Below, in pieces: positions 1 to 12,312 of a DNA stretch of 64,000 bases (position 1 is its first letter; each line of letters begins with the position of its first letter). A program made the translations under genes and the position numbers. Below the pieces are notes generated by a model. The model saw only the letters and a list, made by a program, of their open reading frames with translations, was not told the DNA's origin and did no database searches. The DNA is from Trichobilharzia regenti (lineage: Eukaryota; Platyhelminthes; Trematoda; Strigeidida; Schistosomatidae): NCBI GenBank assembly GCA_944472135.2, contig OX235264.1, forward strand, positions 97,722,319-97,786,318, given 5' to 3'.

Positions 1-93
1 GTTCAGTGATTCATGTTCATTCAGTGTTTATCAGAATAAACACAGCTAATAAATAATCCGGCATACAACTATTTTATTAAGTGTTGTTTTGTA

Positions 94-420
94 GGGATTT
101 GGTTGATTGGTTACAGGATTTCATCATGAGTTGACATTGGTTAGAGAGCCATTGGGGAATCTGAGAGTACTGCCAGATAGCTATTTCACCGTAGTTTGGG
201 AATCATCGCCAGTACGCAACCACCGGGGTTCGAACCCAGGACCTTCTGGTTGCAAGGCAGGCTAACTCGTAAAACGTTAAGCCACAAGGACCTGATCCAA
301 TGGCCCATGAGTTCTAACTTCTGCGAATTCACGACCTAGCGCGATCCCTAGCCAATGTCTTCCGCGAGTATTTATCCTCACAGCTGACCTGCCATACCTT
401 ACTGGTGACGACTTCTCACC
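94..420 (-). repeat. SINE-H copy 1 (tRNA-derived retroposon with decayed hammerhead)
   Basis: Read on the minus strand this holds a pol III-like A box (TGGCTTAACG, near 290), a B box (GGTTCGAACCC, near 230), then a decayed hammerhead region and the family's 3' part, ending in sequence for 'aaccaaatcccta'. The same order recurs at 30.1-30.4 kb and in pieces at 12.2, 20.2, 30.9, 31.7 and 51.2 kb. GAAA is kept but the CUGANGA box is disrupted, so this ribozyme is probably dead. Boundaries are approximate. Confidence 0.65.
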
Positions 421-1540
421 AGAACCCCAGGTAACTACCTATATGAATAGGGCAGTATTCTTAAAACACAAACTTTTGATACAATATAGGCAGCAAGAGA
501 TGTGCGACACAAAATATAGTAGTTTATTTATGTGAGGGCTGGAGTATTGCCGGGACTCCCAGTCCGAAATAGGTAGTTGTCTTCTTAACCGGGCCTCTCC
601 CTTAATCTTTGTTGTTGATATGAATTCTGATCCGAAAGACAGTAGGGGCGGAGCAGCGTCAAGAGCTATATTCCCGTGGTTTCAGATGACCGAAGTATAG
701 GTTCATACTCCTTTCGATCCTTTCAGATTTTCGAGCGCATGCACACCTCTGGTTTTGAATCGCGGGGTTTTCAAAAATTCCCTGAGACTAACCAGTATAT
801 CCACCAGTTTTACTTTTGCGAAGGACATCCCCGCCACTTGAAAGCAGTGAATATAAGACTTACCTGGCCATAGACTGTGAACGCATGGCCATATGACAGT
901 ATTTTGAGAGGCAGTCCGAAGTCTAGTCATCCTTGACCGTGCAATGTCGTTCATACAGTACTGACTTCCTTTCAGATGAGTAATTTTTAACTTGTATAGT
1001 TTAATCTGTCTGAAAGTGACAATTGTTTGCCTCTCAGTTAAAATAGTGAATAATTTTCACGGTTAGAAGGCTACTTGTCAATGGGTATAACCTAAGAAGC
1101 GAATTTTAGTCATCAACCGTTGATTGCGTATAAATGGTTAGAAGATTCTTCATAACTCAGATGTTATGCGTGATAATAATAATGGTCTTATTCTGGATAT
1201 TATGTTTAAACACAATGCAGAATTTCCAGCACGATGTTTTGCAAAATCCTTACTTGTATATAATCTCTAAGTAAAATGTTCTTCTACAGTATACCGTATG
1301 ATGATGCAACTTCTTTCTGCCTGAAACCCCAGTTCAATCCTCTATGGCATTTCTCCGTCATTTTCTTTTTGAAGTGTACAGTCATGATAGGTTGGAAGTC
1401 AGTTAGAAAATCACCTGAGTTCGTCTTGAGACCCAAAGACGTAACTGGAAGATTAAGACAACAACCGTAGGAAACGGAGAAAAATAGATGGATGCATTAT
1501 GCTGAATGGAAGAAATTTAGGTAGTCCAGTGGTTTAAGCA
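421..1540. other. No gene recognised
   Basis: Short overlapping ORFs occur on both strands near 676-954 but show no family motif and no splice context I trust. The stretch lies upstream of the first visible saposin exon and is probably intron or old repeat. Confidence 0.4.
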
Positions 1541-1544
1541 GGCC

Positions 1545-2800
1545 CATTCTGCATTACTGCCTTCCAAGGTGCAATCTGTCTCTCTTTCTGTTTTCGACAT
1601 AGAACTTTGCACCTATGTGCGCCAGTTCAAGTCGCCACACTCCCTCCATGTAGCACACAAAGCAAGAGAAGAAAGTAGAAGAAATCCATAGTAGACACAT
1701 TAAACAGAGGTGTGAGACAAAGGAATAGTAATAACGAAACACAATATAGTTTCATTGGAAATCATAAATCACAAGGAGTGGATGCATCTGCACCAGCCAT
1801 TGAGAACGATCACTTTGAGCCATATCACCAATTGTTTCCAGCCATTAGTTTTTACCGTCCCGAGGATCCCAACTAGGAAGCCAGTCTACACTTTCCTACG
1901 TGGCTGGCTTACACTAACTGTTTTGGATTTGATTGACTGGTGCCATGTTTTGGTTTGACCGCTGCTAGCTCTTTTCCAGCCTGACTGACCCTATGTCAGC
2001 TAACATTATCCGTAGTCGAGGAAGGCAATGACTAGGCATACGTAACACATGCCCTAACCATCGCTCTCAGTAGATGTAATTTCACAGCCTCTTCGATTGA
2101 TTTCCCCTCCTTACTTATCACCCGAACGACGCCTAAACTCAATATTGCTCACCTTATTATACCACTTCACACGGGAGATAGAACTCAGGCACCTATGATA
2201 AAAGACAGCTAGCCATGCTTTTCATGTCTTCCACTCTCAATGGCCAGGTCTCACTCACAGCCATAAAGGAGGACGGAGCGGACTGATGAACAGTACACTC
2301 GCCCTTTGTTCGATAGCCAGCCGGATATTACGTCTACGCCAGAGACACCGTAAACTGGAATATGCGAAACTAGCCCTCTGTATCCGTGCTGAGATTTCGT
2401 CAGAGATCAACCCGTTGGCACTGGCTGATGGTACTCTCCAAATAAGTGAAGCGGTCAACGTGCTCTACCACTTCACTCCTTATTTCTCATTTGGCAGTCA
2501 GTGTAGTTCAGTCCTGAAGAATCATCTTAGATTTGGTGGGAGTGAATCGCATGCCAAACATACGCAAATCGCAACTCAAGGTGTTCAGAAAACTGCATTT
2601 TGTCAGCGTCCTCGTCTAGAAGGACTATATCGTCTGGATATTCTAAGTCAACGAGATTATTCCCTGGTAGCAAGTCAGTCCCTGAGTCTCTGAAGTGAGT
2701 TAGGGTTAAGTGCATTAATACGTCTGTGATGAAATTGAATAGAAATGGGAAGTAATGAGCATCCCTGACGGACACCACTAGTCGTCAATAATATGACCAT
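1545..2800 (-). mobile_element. NLR-C non-LTR retrotransposon fragment, 5'-truncated
   Basis: On the minus strand the right end encodes a broken reverse-transcriptase piece (LTHFRDSGTDLLPGNNLVDL then EYPDDIVLLDEDADKMQ). The usual YADD catalytic box reads YPDD here. Leftward follow a DEISARIQRA motif and the WLRRRNIRL-like stretch. The 3' end near 1560 has the family's terminal block and a short CAGA-type tail. Frameshifts and stops are frequent; a dead copy in an intron or upstream of the saposin gene. Confidence 0.75.
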
Positions 2801-3354
2801 TACGCAGATGTCTACCTGTTAACCCCATGAGACACTGGTACTTTGAAATGGGAATTAATATTACCTGTTTACTGGAGGTCTGACAGGTAGGAATAGATTA
2901 GAAGGAAAGAAATGCCAGTGAGCAGTCACTGTTACACTCTATTCAGCTGTAATCGTGAAGAAATTTTGATGAGCTTCATGGTTTTGGGTGATAGGTAGTC
3001 ATTATTTTTCATGCAAATGCGTATTTTTTCATTCCTTTACGTTCTCAAAGGAACATAGGGTATCAGGGGCTGTGATCTTTCAGTAGCGGTGTTGTTGTTG
3101 CTGTTGCTTTGTTTTTCTGGCCGGGGTTGCTAACTTGTTCTCCTAGCTTGCTAACACCACCTAGGAGAGAGGTGTAGGAGTTCATGGGCCGGAGACCAAA
3201 TCCTGTCGTACCACATGTGCGTAGCTGGTGAGCGTTTAATCCCTGAACCACTACTGAGGCATACACCACGAATGTGCAATGTTGAATTATAATTTTCTTT
3301 TTATATATCACTCAAAAATTCTTATATATTTTTTCCCTTCTTTATTCTCTCTAG
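2801..3354. other. Intronic sequence with a short repeat block
   Basis: The segment 3100-3260 resembles 57440-57560 (a 'ggccggggttgctaac'-like block followed by tRNA-SINE-like sequence) and is likely another dispersed repeat. The last 50 bases form a pyrimidine-rich tract that ends in the splice acceptor of the exon at 3355. I see no other gene. Confidence 0.35.
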
Positions 3355-3435
3355 TGTTCTGAATTGGTTGATCGTTATTTTGATGATGTACTCAAGTTAA
3401 TAGAAAACAGTTATACTCCTGAACAAATATGTCAC
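3355..3435 (+). CDS. Prosaposin-like gene: 81-bp exon, second half of saposin-B domain 1
   Basis: A pyrimidine-rich acceptor ending 'ctctctag' precedes an exon of exactly 27 codons, followed by the donor 'gtaaga'. It translates as CSELVDRYFDDVLKLIENS then YTPEQICH, the typical C-terminal half of a saposin-B domain (C, amphipathic helix, E-Q-I-C). Spliced to the exon at 9010 it gives EQICH-MIALC, the family's closing C-x3-I-x-L-C pattern, which fixes both boundaries. It is too short to appear as a long ORF. Saposin-B domains bind lipids and are released from a precursor in the endolysosomal or secretory path; in flukes related proteins are often gut-expressed, which is family knowledge and not shown here. 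The exon with the first half of this domain is not recognised in the window. Confidence 0.85.
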
Positions 3436-3784
3436 GTAAGATTTCCCTTTGAAATTAGAAATTGTGCGCAGATGTTTGTTTTTTTGTATTTGTTTCTTTT
3501 TATAGATAAATTCAAGTGATCTCGATAACTAAAAATTAATGTAGAATCTATTGAAGACTAAAAAACTATTGAATAATAGTCATTTTGCCTTTGTTTTTAG
3601 GGCTGATGTTTTGTGGATGTGTAAATTGTCGATTACTGACTTAAATCTAAATAGCTATTAAGTCCTCATTGATTCTCAGCGGGTGTGTGGTTTTTGGAAA
3701 AGTCTACCACACAGAAATACTCTAGTCATAATCCAGCTGCGATATTTACGTTAAACACCAAACTACACATAACCACACAGATAT
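3436..3784 (+). other. Start of 5.6-kb intron
   Basis: AT-rich intron sequence after the donor at 3436. Nothing coding or repetitive recognised before the RTE-B copy. Confidence 0.5.
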
Positions 3785-5117
3785 TCAAAAACAACTGTAT
3801 TATTATTACTATTGTTCCCTTGGGTTCCTAGTGAAACATAGGGCTTCAACTGCACGTCTCCACTTGCTTCTGTCTTCCTTTTGCTGTACTTTTCACCTCC
3901 ATCCATGTTAGTCCATAGTCTTTCAACTCCTCTTCACACGATCTCCTCCATGTCATCCTTGCACTGACGTCCCACTCGCCGCTTCCCTTTTGGTCTGGTT
4001 CCACTCGAGAAATGGCCTGACGCGCGCGCGATATCACCCAGTGGCCTCCACAGCGAGCGAGTGTCCAATTCATCTCCACTTTCTTTTGCATATTTCTTGG
4101 TTGGGAAGTTGGTTCTTATTTTGTTTGTTACCACCCATGGTTTCTTGTTGGTGATTCTTTCCGGCCGGCCATCTGATCTTCAGCCTAGAGCCAGCGAAGA
4201 CAGTTGTTGGTTGATAAGGGTCTGCAACAGGCTGTTGGAAATATTGTTTGTAACCCCCCGGCCAAGTTTCTGATCCGTATAGAAGAACTGACTGACTTGA
4301 CGTGTTTGTATTGAAAATCCGACTGAATTTTGTTGTTGATTCTGGCTGAGTGACGAAGATTTCCAGATTGGTTTCAGGTTGATGAATGTGTTTCTCACTC
4401 CCCCCTCCGATTCTCGCTGGATTTGACATCCTCGTCCGTTCCTACTGCCTGTAGTTGATACAATGCCCCTTAGATAGGTGAAGTGACCTCTTTCAAATCC
4501 CTCCCGTTGATGGTGACTGGCGCTGGATGTTGCTGCTGTTGTTGTCATTGTTGTTGGTTGGTTATTTTCATAACCTCCGTCTTGTCTATGTTCACTTGGA
4601 GTCCTGTCTTCGCCGGCTGCTTCTTCGACCAGTTTGTCGGTCGGTTTTCGCTTGTAAGTCTTCTATTTTTTGTGGCATCAAGCATAAATCATCGACGTGC
4701 GAAATCCAGGTCTTCTAGGTTCTTCACATCGGTCCAGGATATTCCTGTCTTCTCGTTTCCCACTGTCTGACGCATAATCCAGTCGGTTCATCACAATTAG
4801 GAATATCATTGGTGATAGATAATAAGCCCCCTTGCCTGACTCCTGTGTTTACTCCAAACGCCTCGCTGGGTTTTCCGTTGTGGATCACTTGACATGTGCC
4901 GTTGTCGTACAGCTGTTGAATAAGGTTGATGAATATTTGGGGCACTGTACGCCGTAGTACTCGAGTAGTTTCCAAATTACTTCACGATCAACGCTGTCGA
5001 AGGCCTTCTCAAAGTCAATAAAGTTGAGGTAGAGGTTTGATTGCCATTCCATGCTTTGTTCTGTGATGATGATGTGTAGAGTTGCAATTTGGTCAGAACA
5101 TTATTTGCCTTTCCTGA
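3785..5117 (-). mobile_element. RTE-B (SR2-like) retrotransposon fragment
   Basis: The 3' end is at the left, with a TTA/ATT-type tail and the conserved block for 'gaagccctatgtt' on the minus strand. Reading rightward on the plus strand one passes the C-terminal region, an LLYGSETW-like motif, TYLRGIVSTTGSRNG, and a palm fragment with VIHNGKPSEAFGVNTGVRQGG. Many frameshifts. It is 5'-truncated and inserted antisense in the saposin intron. Confidence 0.8.
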
Positions 5118-6194
5118 ATCATTATAATTGGTGTCCAGTTACTTACTCATGTTAGTTAACCATCAGTATATTACGTTAGGCTTCCACAGATACAGTTTGA
5201 AATAACATGGGAGGGAGCTGCCTTTCGACCTCTGATTGCACCAAAACTAACTAAACAGTTTCTTCATATTAGCCTACTAATCTGCACACTTTTAGTTGCA
5301 TTTTATGTAATCTTTACTTCTGATGATGTGGACTATATTTCAAACGGATTCCCTGTTTTGGTTTTGTGTAATAAATTTTGCCATATATTAAATGTGTAGA
5401 CACACCGATGCACATACGCACAAAGACACATGCAAATATAATTATATATATTAATTGCTTATTGTACAACTGTTGTAGTCAACAAAATTAACGAAAAGCA
5501 TCACTTCCATTATTGAATGAACCATTTTTAATCTTATTTTTTTTTTCATTCTTTGTTTAATTTATTCGGAATAAATTCTCTAATCTATAGGATCTTAGTC
5601 AGTTTTAATTATTGACAGTTGAAACATACGCACGGACGCATGCACACACGCAAGCCAACGCATTCAAGCACAGACGTTTAACAGTACCCATGTAATTTGT
5701 TCCTTTAATTATCTTACGAGTTCTAAAGAAATAACCTTTTATCATTAGGGGTGGGGGTGGGGCGTTGAAGGGAGAGGATTGTTTTTGTACTTACAGTCCT
5801 TTCTTTTTTTTCGCTTTCTCTATCCACATTTGTCTACATCTGGATTTAGAAGACAGAAGGATGTCTAAATGGGGATTTCTTTTTTGCACCATATTAATCT
5901 GCATTGCATACAAATTGTTTGTGTTCTTCGCTTATCTTTTTCTTTTTTGTCTTTTTTATTGATTTTATTTAGTCCACTTTTTTACTCGTTATCTTCGTCT
6001 TCTTCTTGTTCTTCTTATTATTATTAATCTGCATCTCCTTTTTTCTCAACGGAGAAAATGTGAAGTGATTTGAGAGGTCTTTAGCCTTTTCATTTTTAAT
6101 ATTTTTCTGCATCTTAATATGATGCATAGATTTCTTTTTACAGGTTTATTTCTCATCTGACGTTTATAAGGATAGAGAGAAGTGTATATCGAGA
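5118..6194 (+). other. Intron, no gene recognised
   Basis: AT-rich with short purine/pyrimidine tracts and 'cacacg'-type low-complexity near 5400 and 5640. The ORF near 5765 (phenylalanine-rich) comes from a T-rich tract and has no family match I know. Confidence 0.4.
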
Positions 6195-7740
6195 GGAAAA
6201 TTATTACTATTATTATTTCCTTTAATTCCTAGAGGAACATAGGGCTTCAGCCGTGCGTCTCCATTGCGTTCGGTTCTCTACTAGAGTTTTCACCTGGCTC
6301 TACGTCTGCCCACATGCTTTCATCTCCTCTTCAAATGAACTCCTCCAAGTCACCCTCACACTGACGACCATTTCTCCGCTTCTCTTTCGGGTTCCACTTG
6401 AGAAATGTCTTGTCTAGTGATGTCACTTGATGGTTTATTTTCTCAGAGTATGGCCAATCCACCTAACTCCATTTCTTCCAGCCTATTTGTTGCACAATCA
6501 GTTCCTGGTCGGATTGTTCGCTCATTGCGAGAGATCCCTGTTGCTAATCTTTTCTGACCGGCCATCTGATCTTGAGTAGTATTGAGCGAATACAGCTGTT
6601 ATTGAAGGTCTGTAGTTTGTTTGAGGTGCCCTTTATGACGCGCAGTGCAAGTCTCTGATTCGTAGAGTGAGTAGCACTGACGACTGACTTCACATTGGAG
6701 TTGAAAATCCGGATCTTATTTTCACTTTCATGCTGAGTGCTGCTGATCTCCACACAGACTTGAGAGTAATGAAAGCTTGTCTTGCTTTTCCGATCCGTGC
6801 TTTGATACCCTCATCAGTTCCGTCCGCCTGTAGTTGAAACGATGCTTCCCAGGTAGGTAGGTGAAGGAGGTTGTTTCTTTCAGGTTCCTCCCATTTATGC
6901 TGGCTGATTGTTGTATGTTGTTGCTGTTGCTGTTGGTGTTGGCCAGGAATCTTCATTACCTCTGTTTTATCTATGTTCACCTGAATTGAAGTCCTATCTT
7001 CTCTGGATGCTTGTTCAGCCAACTTGTTGCAATTCACTTGCATATCTTCCACTTTGTGGGAAATCAGACATATATCGTCATCGGCGAAGTCCAGATCCTC
7101 CAAGTATTTTGTGTGAGTCCATTTTATGCCTGTTTCCTCTCTGCCCACTGTCTGTCGCATTATCCAATCTACTGCAATCAGGACAATCATTGGAGATAGT
7201 AGACAGACAGCCTTGTCTTACTTCCGTCCTCACTTCGAAGGATTTCGTAAGTTTCCTGTTGTGGATTACTTGGTATGCAGCATTGTTGTACAACTGTTGG
7301 ATGAGATGTATAATTGTCGGCGGGACCCCATGGTAGCAGCGAAGTAGTTTCCAAATCACCTCTTGATAGACTCTGATTGTTGAAGGCCTTTTCAAAGTCG
7401 ATGAAGTTGAGAGAGATGACTGCCATTCCAAGCTTTGTTCAGTGATGATTCGTAGTGTGGCGATTTGATCAATACATGACTTTTTTTAATCCTGAATCCA
7501 GCCTGTTCCTGTCGAAGTTTTTCATCCAGGTTGGCTTGTTTGATTCTCTCCAGGATGATGCGGCTTAGTATTTTGTTTGGGATGGACATGAGTATAATAC
7601 CGCGCCAGTTCTTGCACTGACTTAAGTCTCCTTTCTTTGGTAGTTTGAATAAGTATCCTTTCTTCTTATCCTCCGATACCTTGCCCTCTTTTGCATACCT
7701 TCTCCAGTAGTGGTGTCATCAAGTCCTCTGGGTCCATCGG
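6195..7740 (-). mobile_element. RTE-A (SR2-like) retrotransposon fragment
   Basis: Same family as the copy at 33.9 kb, on the minus strand. The 3' end at about 6200 carries an ATT tail and the shared 'gaagccctatgttcc' block. Pieces of ORF show ILSRIILERIKQ, NFIDFEKAF, GVPPTIIHLIQQLY, a palm region with LDFADDD (one residue shifted by an insertion), and INGKNL-like sequence. The reading frame is broken many times. It stops at about 7737 in the thumb-upstream region, so it is 5'-truncated. Confidence 0.8.
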
Positions 7741-8215
7741 GAAAGGAAAAGAGTAGGGTGAATGTTGAGTATGGACTTAGGATTTAAGATACTTAACAAA
7801 CACCTGTGAATTTTTAAGTTTTGATCTGCTAGCCAGAACTTGAATATAAATCTATCACTCACCATTGACTGACCACAGGAAAACGTTTTCTGAAGTTTTA
7901 GTGAGGAGTCGTGATCAGCTGTGTGTGTGTGTGTGTGTGAGGAAAAATAGTCGCCGATGACATTGGTTGGCCGTCGCGCTATGCATCGCAAATTAGCAGA
8001 AGTTAGAATACATGGTTAGTTGGATTCCGTTGTGTAGCAGATGCATAGTATAAGAACTCACCTTGCTACTGGAAGATCCTTGGTTCGATCCCTGCTGGCT
8101 GCTGCCTACTCCTAAAGAGTATTTAGACAAAGAGAAAACAGTTGTTCAATATTGCCTGATTTTCAGTGGCTCTCTAACTGAAGTCAGTCTGTGATCAACC
8201 TTGAAGCTATAAGCT
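7741..8215 (+). repeat. SINE-H copy 2, decayed
   Basis: From about 7895 the sequence follows the SINE-H order: 'gaggagtcgtgatcag', a (GT)n tract at 7920-7939, 'gccgatgacattggttgg', a B box (GGTTCGATCC near 8083) and the 3' 'ggctctctaactgaagtcag' part ending near 8200. The hammerhead region is degraded beyond recognition. The 7741-7890 part is unassigned. Confidence 0.5.
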
Positions 8216-8384
8216 TTTATTCACTGAGATAGTTGGGATATGTCTTATACAAATGTGTTGAATCACTACCCATCTGCTTTGCCGACAGGAAATCGTAGCT
8301 GTAGTAGGAATAAGTTGGGAAAACACTGAAACACTGAACTGCTCTTCACAAATGGTTGCATAGTATCCTTCGTGTTAATTGGTA

Positions 8385-8935
8385 TGCTGTGATGAGTGAT
8401 CTTCAGGTAAGACATAAAATGCTAAATAAGGGAGGGAAGTCAATTGTGTTGAGACTGTAAATTTACATCGATTGCGATGTCTCGGATATGTGTTACGCAT
8501 GCTGAGTCTTCACTTTACTTGTCATGCAGTGTTAGCTGACATAGAATTAGACTGAAAGGATGTTAGGAAGGGGTGGTCAAATTAACACCCAAAACATCCA
8601 CACATGAAGTCTTTAACTCTGTTGGTATGTAAGCGTTGATGACTGCCTGGTTGAGGTCCTCGAGATACTATGAATCAGTAACTGCAGAACTGTTAATATG
8701 TCTGAAAATCTTTGTCAGTTGTGTAAATGCATCTGTCGTTCTCTGTAATCCTCCGAATCCATTAAGTCGTCATCAGTCTCCTTGTATTTTTTCTTTCTCA
8801 CATAAGTTTTCGTTTATTATATGGTTTCCTTTGTATTTTCTTTGTTTTCTCTACTGCATTGTGTGCTACTATGAAGTGTGGCCACTGGAATATCTGTACT
8901 TTTGTTTTTGCAAAGTTATACGTTGAAAATCTACT
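8385..8935 (+). mobile_element. NLR-C 3'-end relic
   Basis: Holds the family's 'gtgttacgcatg' (C-terminal WLGHVLRMP-like region, much decayed) at about 8480, the 'ttagctgacata' block, and the 3' UTR ('gtgtgctactatgaagtgtgg', 'tacgttgaaaatc') up to about 8935. Dead copy directly before the acceptor of the exon at 9010. Confidence 0.6.
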
Positions 8936-9009
8936 TCATTCCTTATTTATCCCTCCTCCCCTCATCGGCGCTTTTCACTGTTTTCTTCTTTCTCTCTCTC
9001 TCCCTTCAG

Positions 9010-9456
9010 ATGATCGCACTTTGTCCAGCTCTACCGTTCTGGAGTTTATCTGAACAAAATCCATGCCTTCTAGGCTCAGAATATTGGTGTCGTGACTACA
9101 GTACTGCAAAAATGTGTAATGCTCTCCATTATTGTAGTTCAACTGGTTGGAAAACCTATCCATCGAGTAATCAAAATAAAATGTTTAAATCACAATGTGA
9201 ATTGATGAAATTGTCAGAAATATGTGTTAATTCTGAGCTAGCTAAAAAGTGTAATCGTGTAAATGAATGTTATCAAGAACAAGTGAAAAAATTCTTGAAT
9301 TTATTCAGTCTTTCATCTATGAATATTGACAATAAAACACCGTGTTCCGTCTGTGTAACAATGACTACACGTTGGCTATTACAATGGGATGTATTCGGTG
9401 GACCAATTATTAATCGTAATATATGTGATGTATACAAAGATGCTGAACTTCAACAG
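9010..9456 (+). CDS. Prosaposin-like gene: exon with saposin-A domain and first half of saposin-B domain 2
   Basis: The exon opens after a CT-rich acceptor ending 'cccttcag' and closes at donor 'gtgagt'; it is 149 codons, phase 0 at both ends. The ATG at its start is internal: joined to the previous exon it completes a saposin-B domain (ICH-MIALC). Around residues 16-50 lies a saposin-A domain with the pattern C-x4-EYWC-x8-C-x6-C (NPCLLGSEYWC, then TAKMCNALHYC). A spacer with CELMKLSEIC and KKCNRVNEC follows, then TPCSVCVTMTTRWL opens saposin-B domain 2, which continues in the 81-bp exon at 12410. An N-K-T glycosylation site is present. The reading frame upstream of 9010 is intronic and should not be counted as protein. 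Confidence 0.88.
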
Positions 9457-10070
9457 GTGAGTTAGTTCTTCTTTTTTTAAAATTTGTAAAAATTTATTTC
9501 TACTCATCTATCTAGTAGAATGATTTTGGATTCTATTTATAATGGCTGAGAGGTAAGCTATTCACCTAGTGACTTGAAGGTCTTGGGTTCAGTCGCTTGT
9601 GGGGTTTCGGGTGTGTCATGCTGAAGATCTACGCGGTTCTACCTAACATCGATTGAAGTTATACTTAACTGGCTAGTCTTATATTACCTCGGCTGACAGA
9701 AAATTATAGAACAGCAATTTAGTCAGTGTATGTGAGTAGACAGTGTGTTGTAGCAATACTCCTGGTTTTAGAACCAGATGATGTAGATTCAAGTATTTAA
9801 GAAGAACGTGAATTCCCTTGAGGTCAATATCAAGGTGTAAGGTTTTCTTCTAATTACCATCGACGGTTAAACATGTCTGTTCGTGGATTTTTTTTTATAT
9901 CGTTTTAACTCAACCTGATGAGTGAGATATCTTTCAGACTTTCGTTCTTGTTGGCAGGGTATATGTAATTTATGAATTCTAGCAAAATATAAAGACATTT
10001 AATCGGTGTGTAAAAATGTTAAATCTAAGGAACACCAGAGGCCCTATGCAAGGCACTCAATACAATTGAA
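9457..10070 (+). other. Intron with tRNA-SINE-like block
   Basis: Between about 9540 and 9700 a degraded tRNA-derived block occurs ('ggtcttgggttcagtcgc' resembles the B-box region of SINE-H). Nothing else recognised. Confidence 0.35.
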
Positions 10071-10275
10071 ATCAAAGTGGCATTTAAACCAACCAAACAA
10101 CCAACCAACTCACTCAAACATAAACTTTGTCGGCCTAACGATCCAATAGATCCCATTGAAAAGAATAATATAATTTGCCAAATACCAAGTGATGACTGTA
10201 ATGTGAATTACATAGACCAAACTAGTGGATCGGGGTCGGTTAGATTATCGGAACATAGAAATTTTAGCTAGGTCT
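10070..10275 (+). mobile_element. PLE fragment, GIY-YIG start (PLE-2-like)
   Basis: Encodes PIEKNNIICQIPSDDCNVNYID followed by QTSGSGSVRLSEHRNF, which aligns with the start of the endonuclease domain of the PLE-2 copy at 23968-24204 (EQNNSVYLIPSKDCQVKYI, then QTSRTGTVRLAKHKN). YIG reads YID here. Only this piece is present. Confidence 0.6.
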
Positions 10276-10885
10276 AGAGTGCTTTACCCTCCTAAGTTAA
10301 TCAGTCTTTAAAAAAGCTTGGCCACTGCAAAGCATTCACTTGTACGTAGTCACACAATAGAGTGGGATGGGAAGGGTAAAAGTGGAAAATTGAAATAAAA
10401 AAACAGCAAAGGGTGTGAGTGACTACTATGTGAAAACAAAACAGGTAGATCAGTGAAGAAACTCTTTTCGGCGGCGAATTCATTTTCTCAGCTGTACAAT
10501 CGCAAATATATATGTGTTATTTTGTATGTATGTGTACATTAAGTTTGTCAAACAAAATTACAATCGGTTATGGTTATTTTAACTAAACAGGTGAAGATTG
10601 GTAATACAAGTCAAGAAAACTAGGTGTTAATGAAATTAGGGTGGCAACAAAGGTGATGAGTTGTCACAATCGATTGTTAAAAAAATTTATGTAATAATAT
10701 GAATAGTTTGATGAGTGAGTTTTACTCAGGATGCACATAGAAACAAAGTAGATAATACGAAATTATGGAAGAGTTCTAAATGAATAGAAGAATTATAAGC
10801 AATTCAAGAACAGGCAAAGAAACAAAATTAAGTCATTAAAATCAAAAAATCAAATGGAAAAGAAAAGTTGTTACCAGTGGTTGAA
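10276..10885 (+). other. Intron, no gene recognised
   Basis: AT-rich; possible decayed PLE flank, but no motif I can support. Confidence 0.35.
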
Positions 10886-10889
10886 TAAT

Positions 10890-11460
10890 TCTCTTTTGTA
10901 TTCACAGCTGCGGTTTTTCGATGTGAATGGCCAGAGCTTCAGCGATACAAAGAAGACGAAACCGTATTGCCTTTGATAGGTTATTCTTGACTTTGTAGAT
11001 TACTTTGAAGCAGGAGGCGTTTTGTTGAAATGGAATGATCAGTATTAACCAGGTGTTCAATTATCGCACTCCTTATTGCACCACTAATGCCTTTTCGCAA
11101 CCATGCTGGATAGTGTTCTCGAATCCTCTTGGACAGGATGCGCGTCGAACGACCGATGTACCTGGCTCCACAGCAGCAGGTGAACTGATATATGCACATA
11201 GAAGTAGTCGGATGCGGGATCTTGTCCTTGAGGCTTCTGCAAATCATTGGGCGACTGGAGAACACTATTCTTAGTGTTGCTGCAAAGAATGTTCTTCTCA
11301 GAGATGATGTGATCCTTCTCTTGAGAATATCGCCTGCTAAGTCTGCCTTGAAATCCAAGTTCATGTAGAGTTTCTTTTTAGGCGCAATTATGAAGTCATA
11401 TGAATAGATCGATATAATTATGAGCAATAAATTGTGTTATATGAAATAAGCTTATTTAGT
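10890..11460 (-). mobile_element. PLE fragment with GIY-YIG endonuclease domain
   Basis: The minus-strand ORF 10981-11427 reads YMNLDFKADLAGDILKRRI, then CIYQFTCCCGARYIGRSTR with RIREHYPAWL, the cysteine-rich GIY-YIG domain found only at the C-terminus of Penelope-like proteins. The conserved C-x5-C-x-C, YIGR and EH residues are visible. The reverse transcriptase is missing and the frame is lost at the C-terminus, so it is a dead 5'-truncated copy inside the saposin intron. Confidence 0.8.
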
Positions 11461-12059
11461 ATGGGACGAAATGTTTTAGTTTTTCGTCCAAGCAACAAAC
11501 TACCACATTTTTATATGATTCGTGAGACTTATGTTAGTTTGTTCATATGAATTAAACAAACTGATTTCTTTTTCTTGCACTGTACTGCTGATTTCTCCTT
11601 TTGTCGTCATATTGAAAATGATATTTGTGGCTCGTTTCACTCTAACACCTGGGTTTTCACTCACTTTCAGAATGTTGGATAGTTAGTGGCCGTCAGCAGA
11701 AAGCGCTGAATATCAATTTCATGCTCATTGGCTGGCACTTGCCATATAGACATATTTGAAAACTTGTGGAAACTCATTTGCCTTCAGAGGTCGACATCAT
11801 TCAGTGCTCCAGTCAGACACATTGCTACACAGCTATCTGGATATCGACTGGTCTTGCATAAGACTGCAATTATGCATTGATTGGGCGCTTAGGAAGTAAA
11901 CAATGTCATTCGTGCTGACTGAATGTTACCAGTCAAGTTTGCATTGCAGTCATCAAGTTAGTAGTTGGTTCACTATTGAGATGAGCCTGCAATAGATGTT
12001 AGGCGGTTGGCTTCCTGTTGATTGCTTTCAGCTTTCTAATATGATTTGAAAGTACACTG
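11461..12059 (+). other. Intron, no gene recognised
   Basis: No coding or known repeat signal supported. Confidence 0.35.
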
Positions 12060-12312
12060 TGGTGGTGGTGGTGGTGAATCATTCAGTTTGGTGACTATAC
12101 TGCAAACTTGTCTAACGAAGTTCAGTCAGTACCAACAGGATCAGACAATTCATTTTCACCCGGTGTGTGGGTGCGTACTGATGAAGAGTCCAAACAAGAC
12201 TGACCAAACAGCTGTCGAGCACTCCCTGCAGGTTTTCCAATGGTTCTCTAACTGACCAATGTCAGCTCATGATGAAATCCTGTAACCAATCAACCAAATC
12301 CCTACAAACCAA
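12060..12312 (+). repeat. SINE-H copy 3 (3' part)
   Basis: From 'gggtgcgtactgatgaagag' (about 12168) the copy follows the family through 'ggttttccaatggttctcta' and 'catgatgaaatcctgtaacc' to 'aaatccctacaaa'. The CUGAUGA box is present but helix II and GAAA are disrupted, so cleavage is unlikely. The upstream tRNA-like part is too decayed to place. Confidence 0.6.

Noticed and set aside
5765..5962. Phe/Tyr/Cys-rich membrane-like ORF
   Set aside because: Comes from a T-rich intron tract; no splice context or family motif.
8878..9009. In-frame upstream extension of the 9010 exon as N-terminal protein
   Set aside because: It runs through the splice acceptor tract and an NLR-C relic; joining to the 3355 exon gives the correct saposin-B motif.
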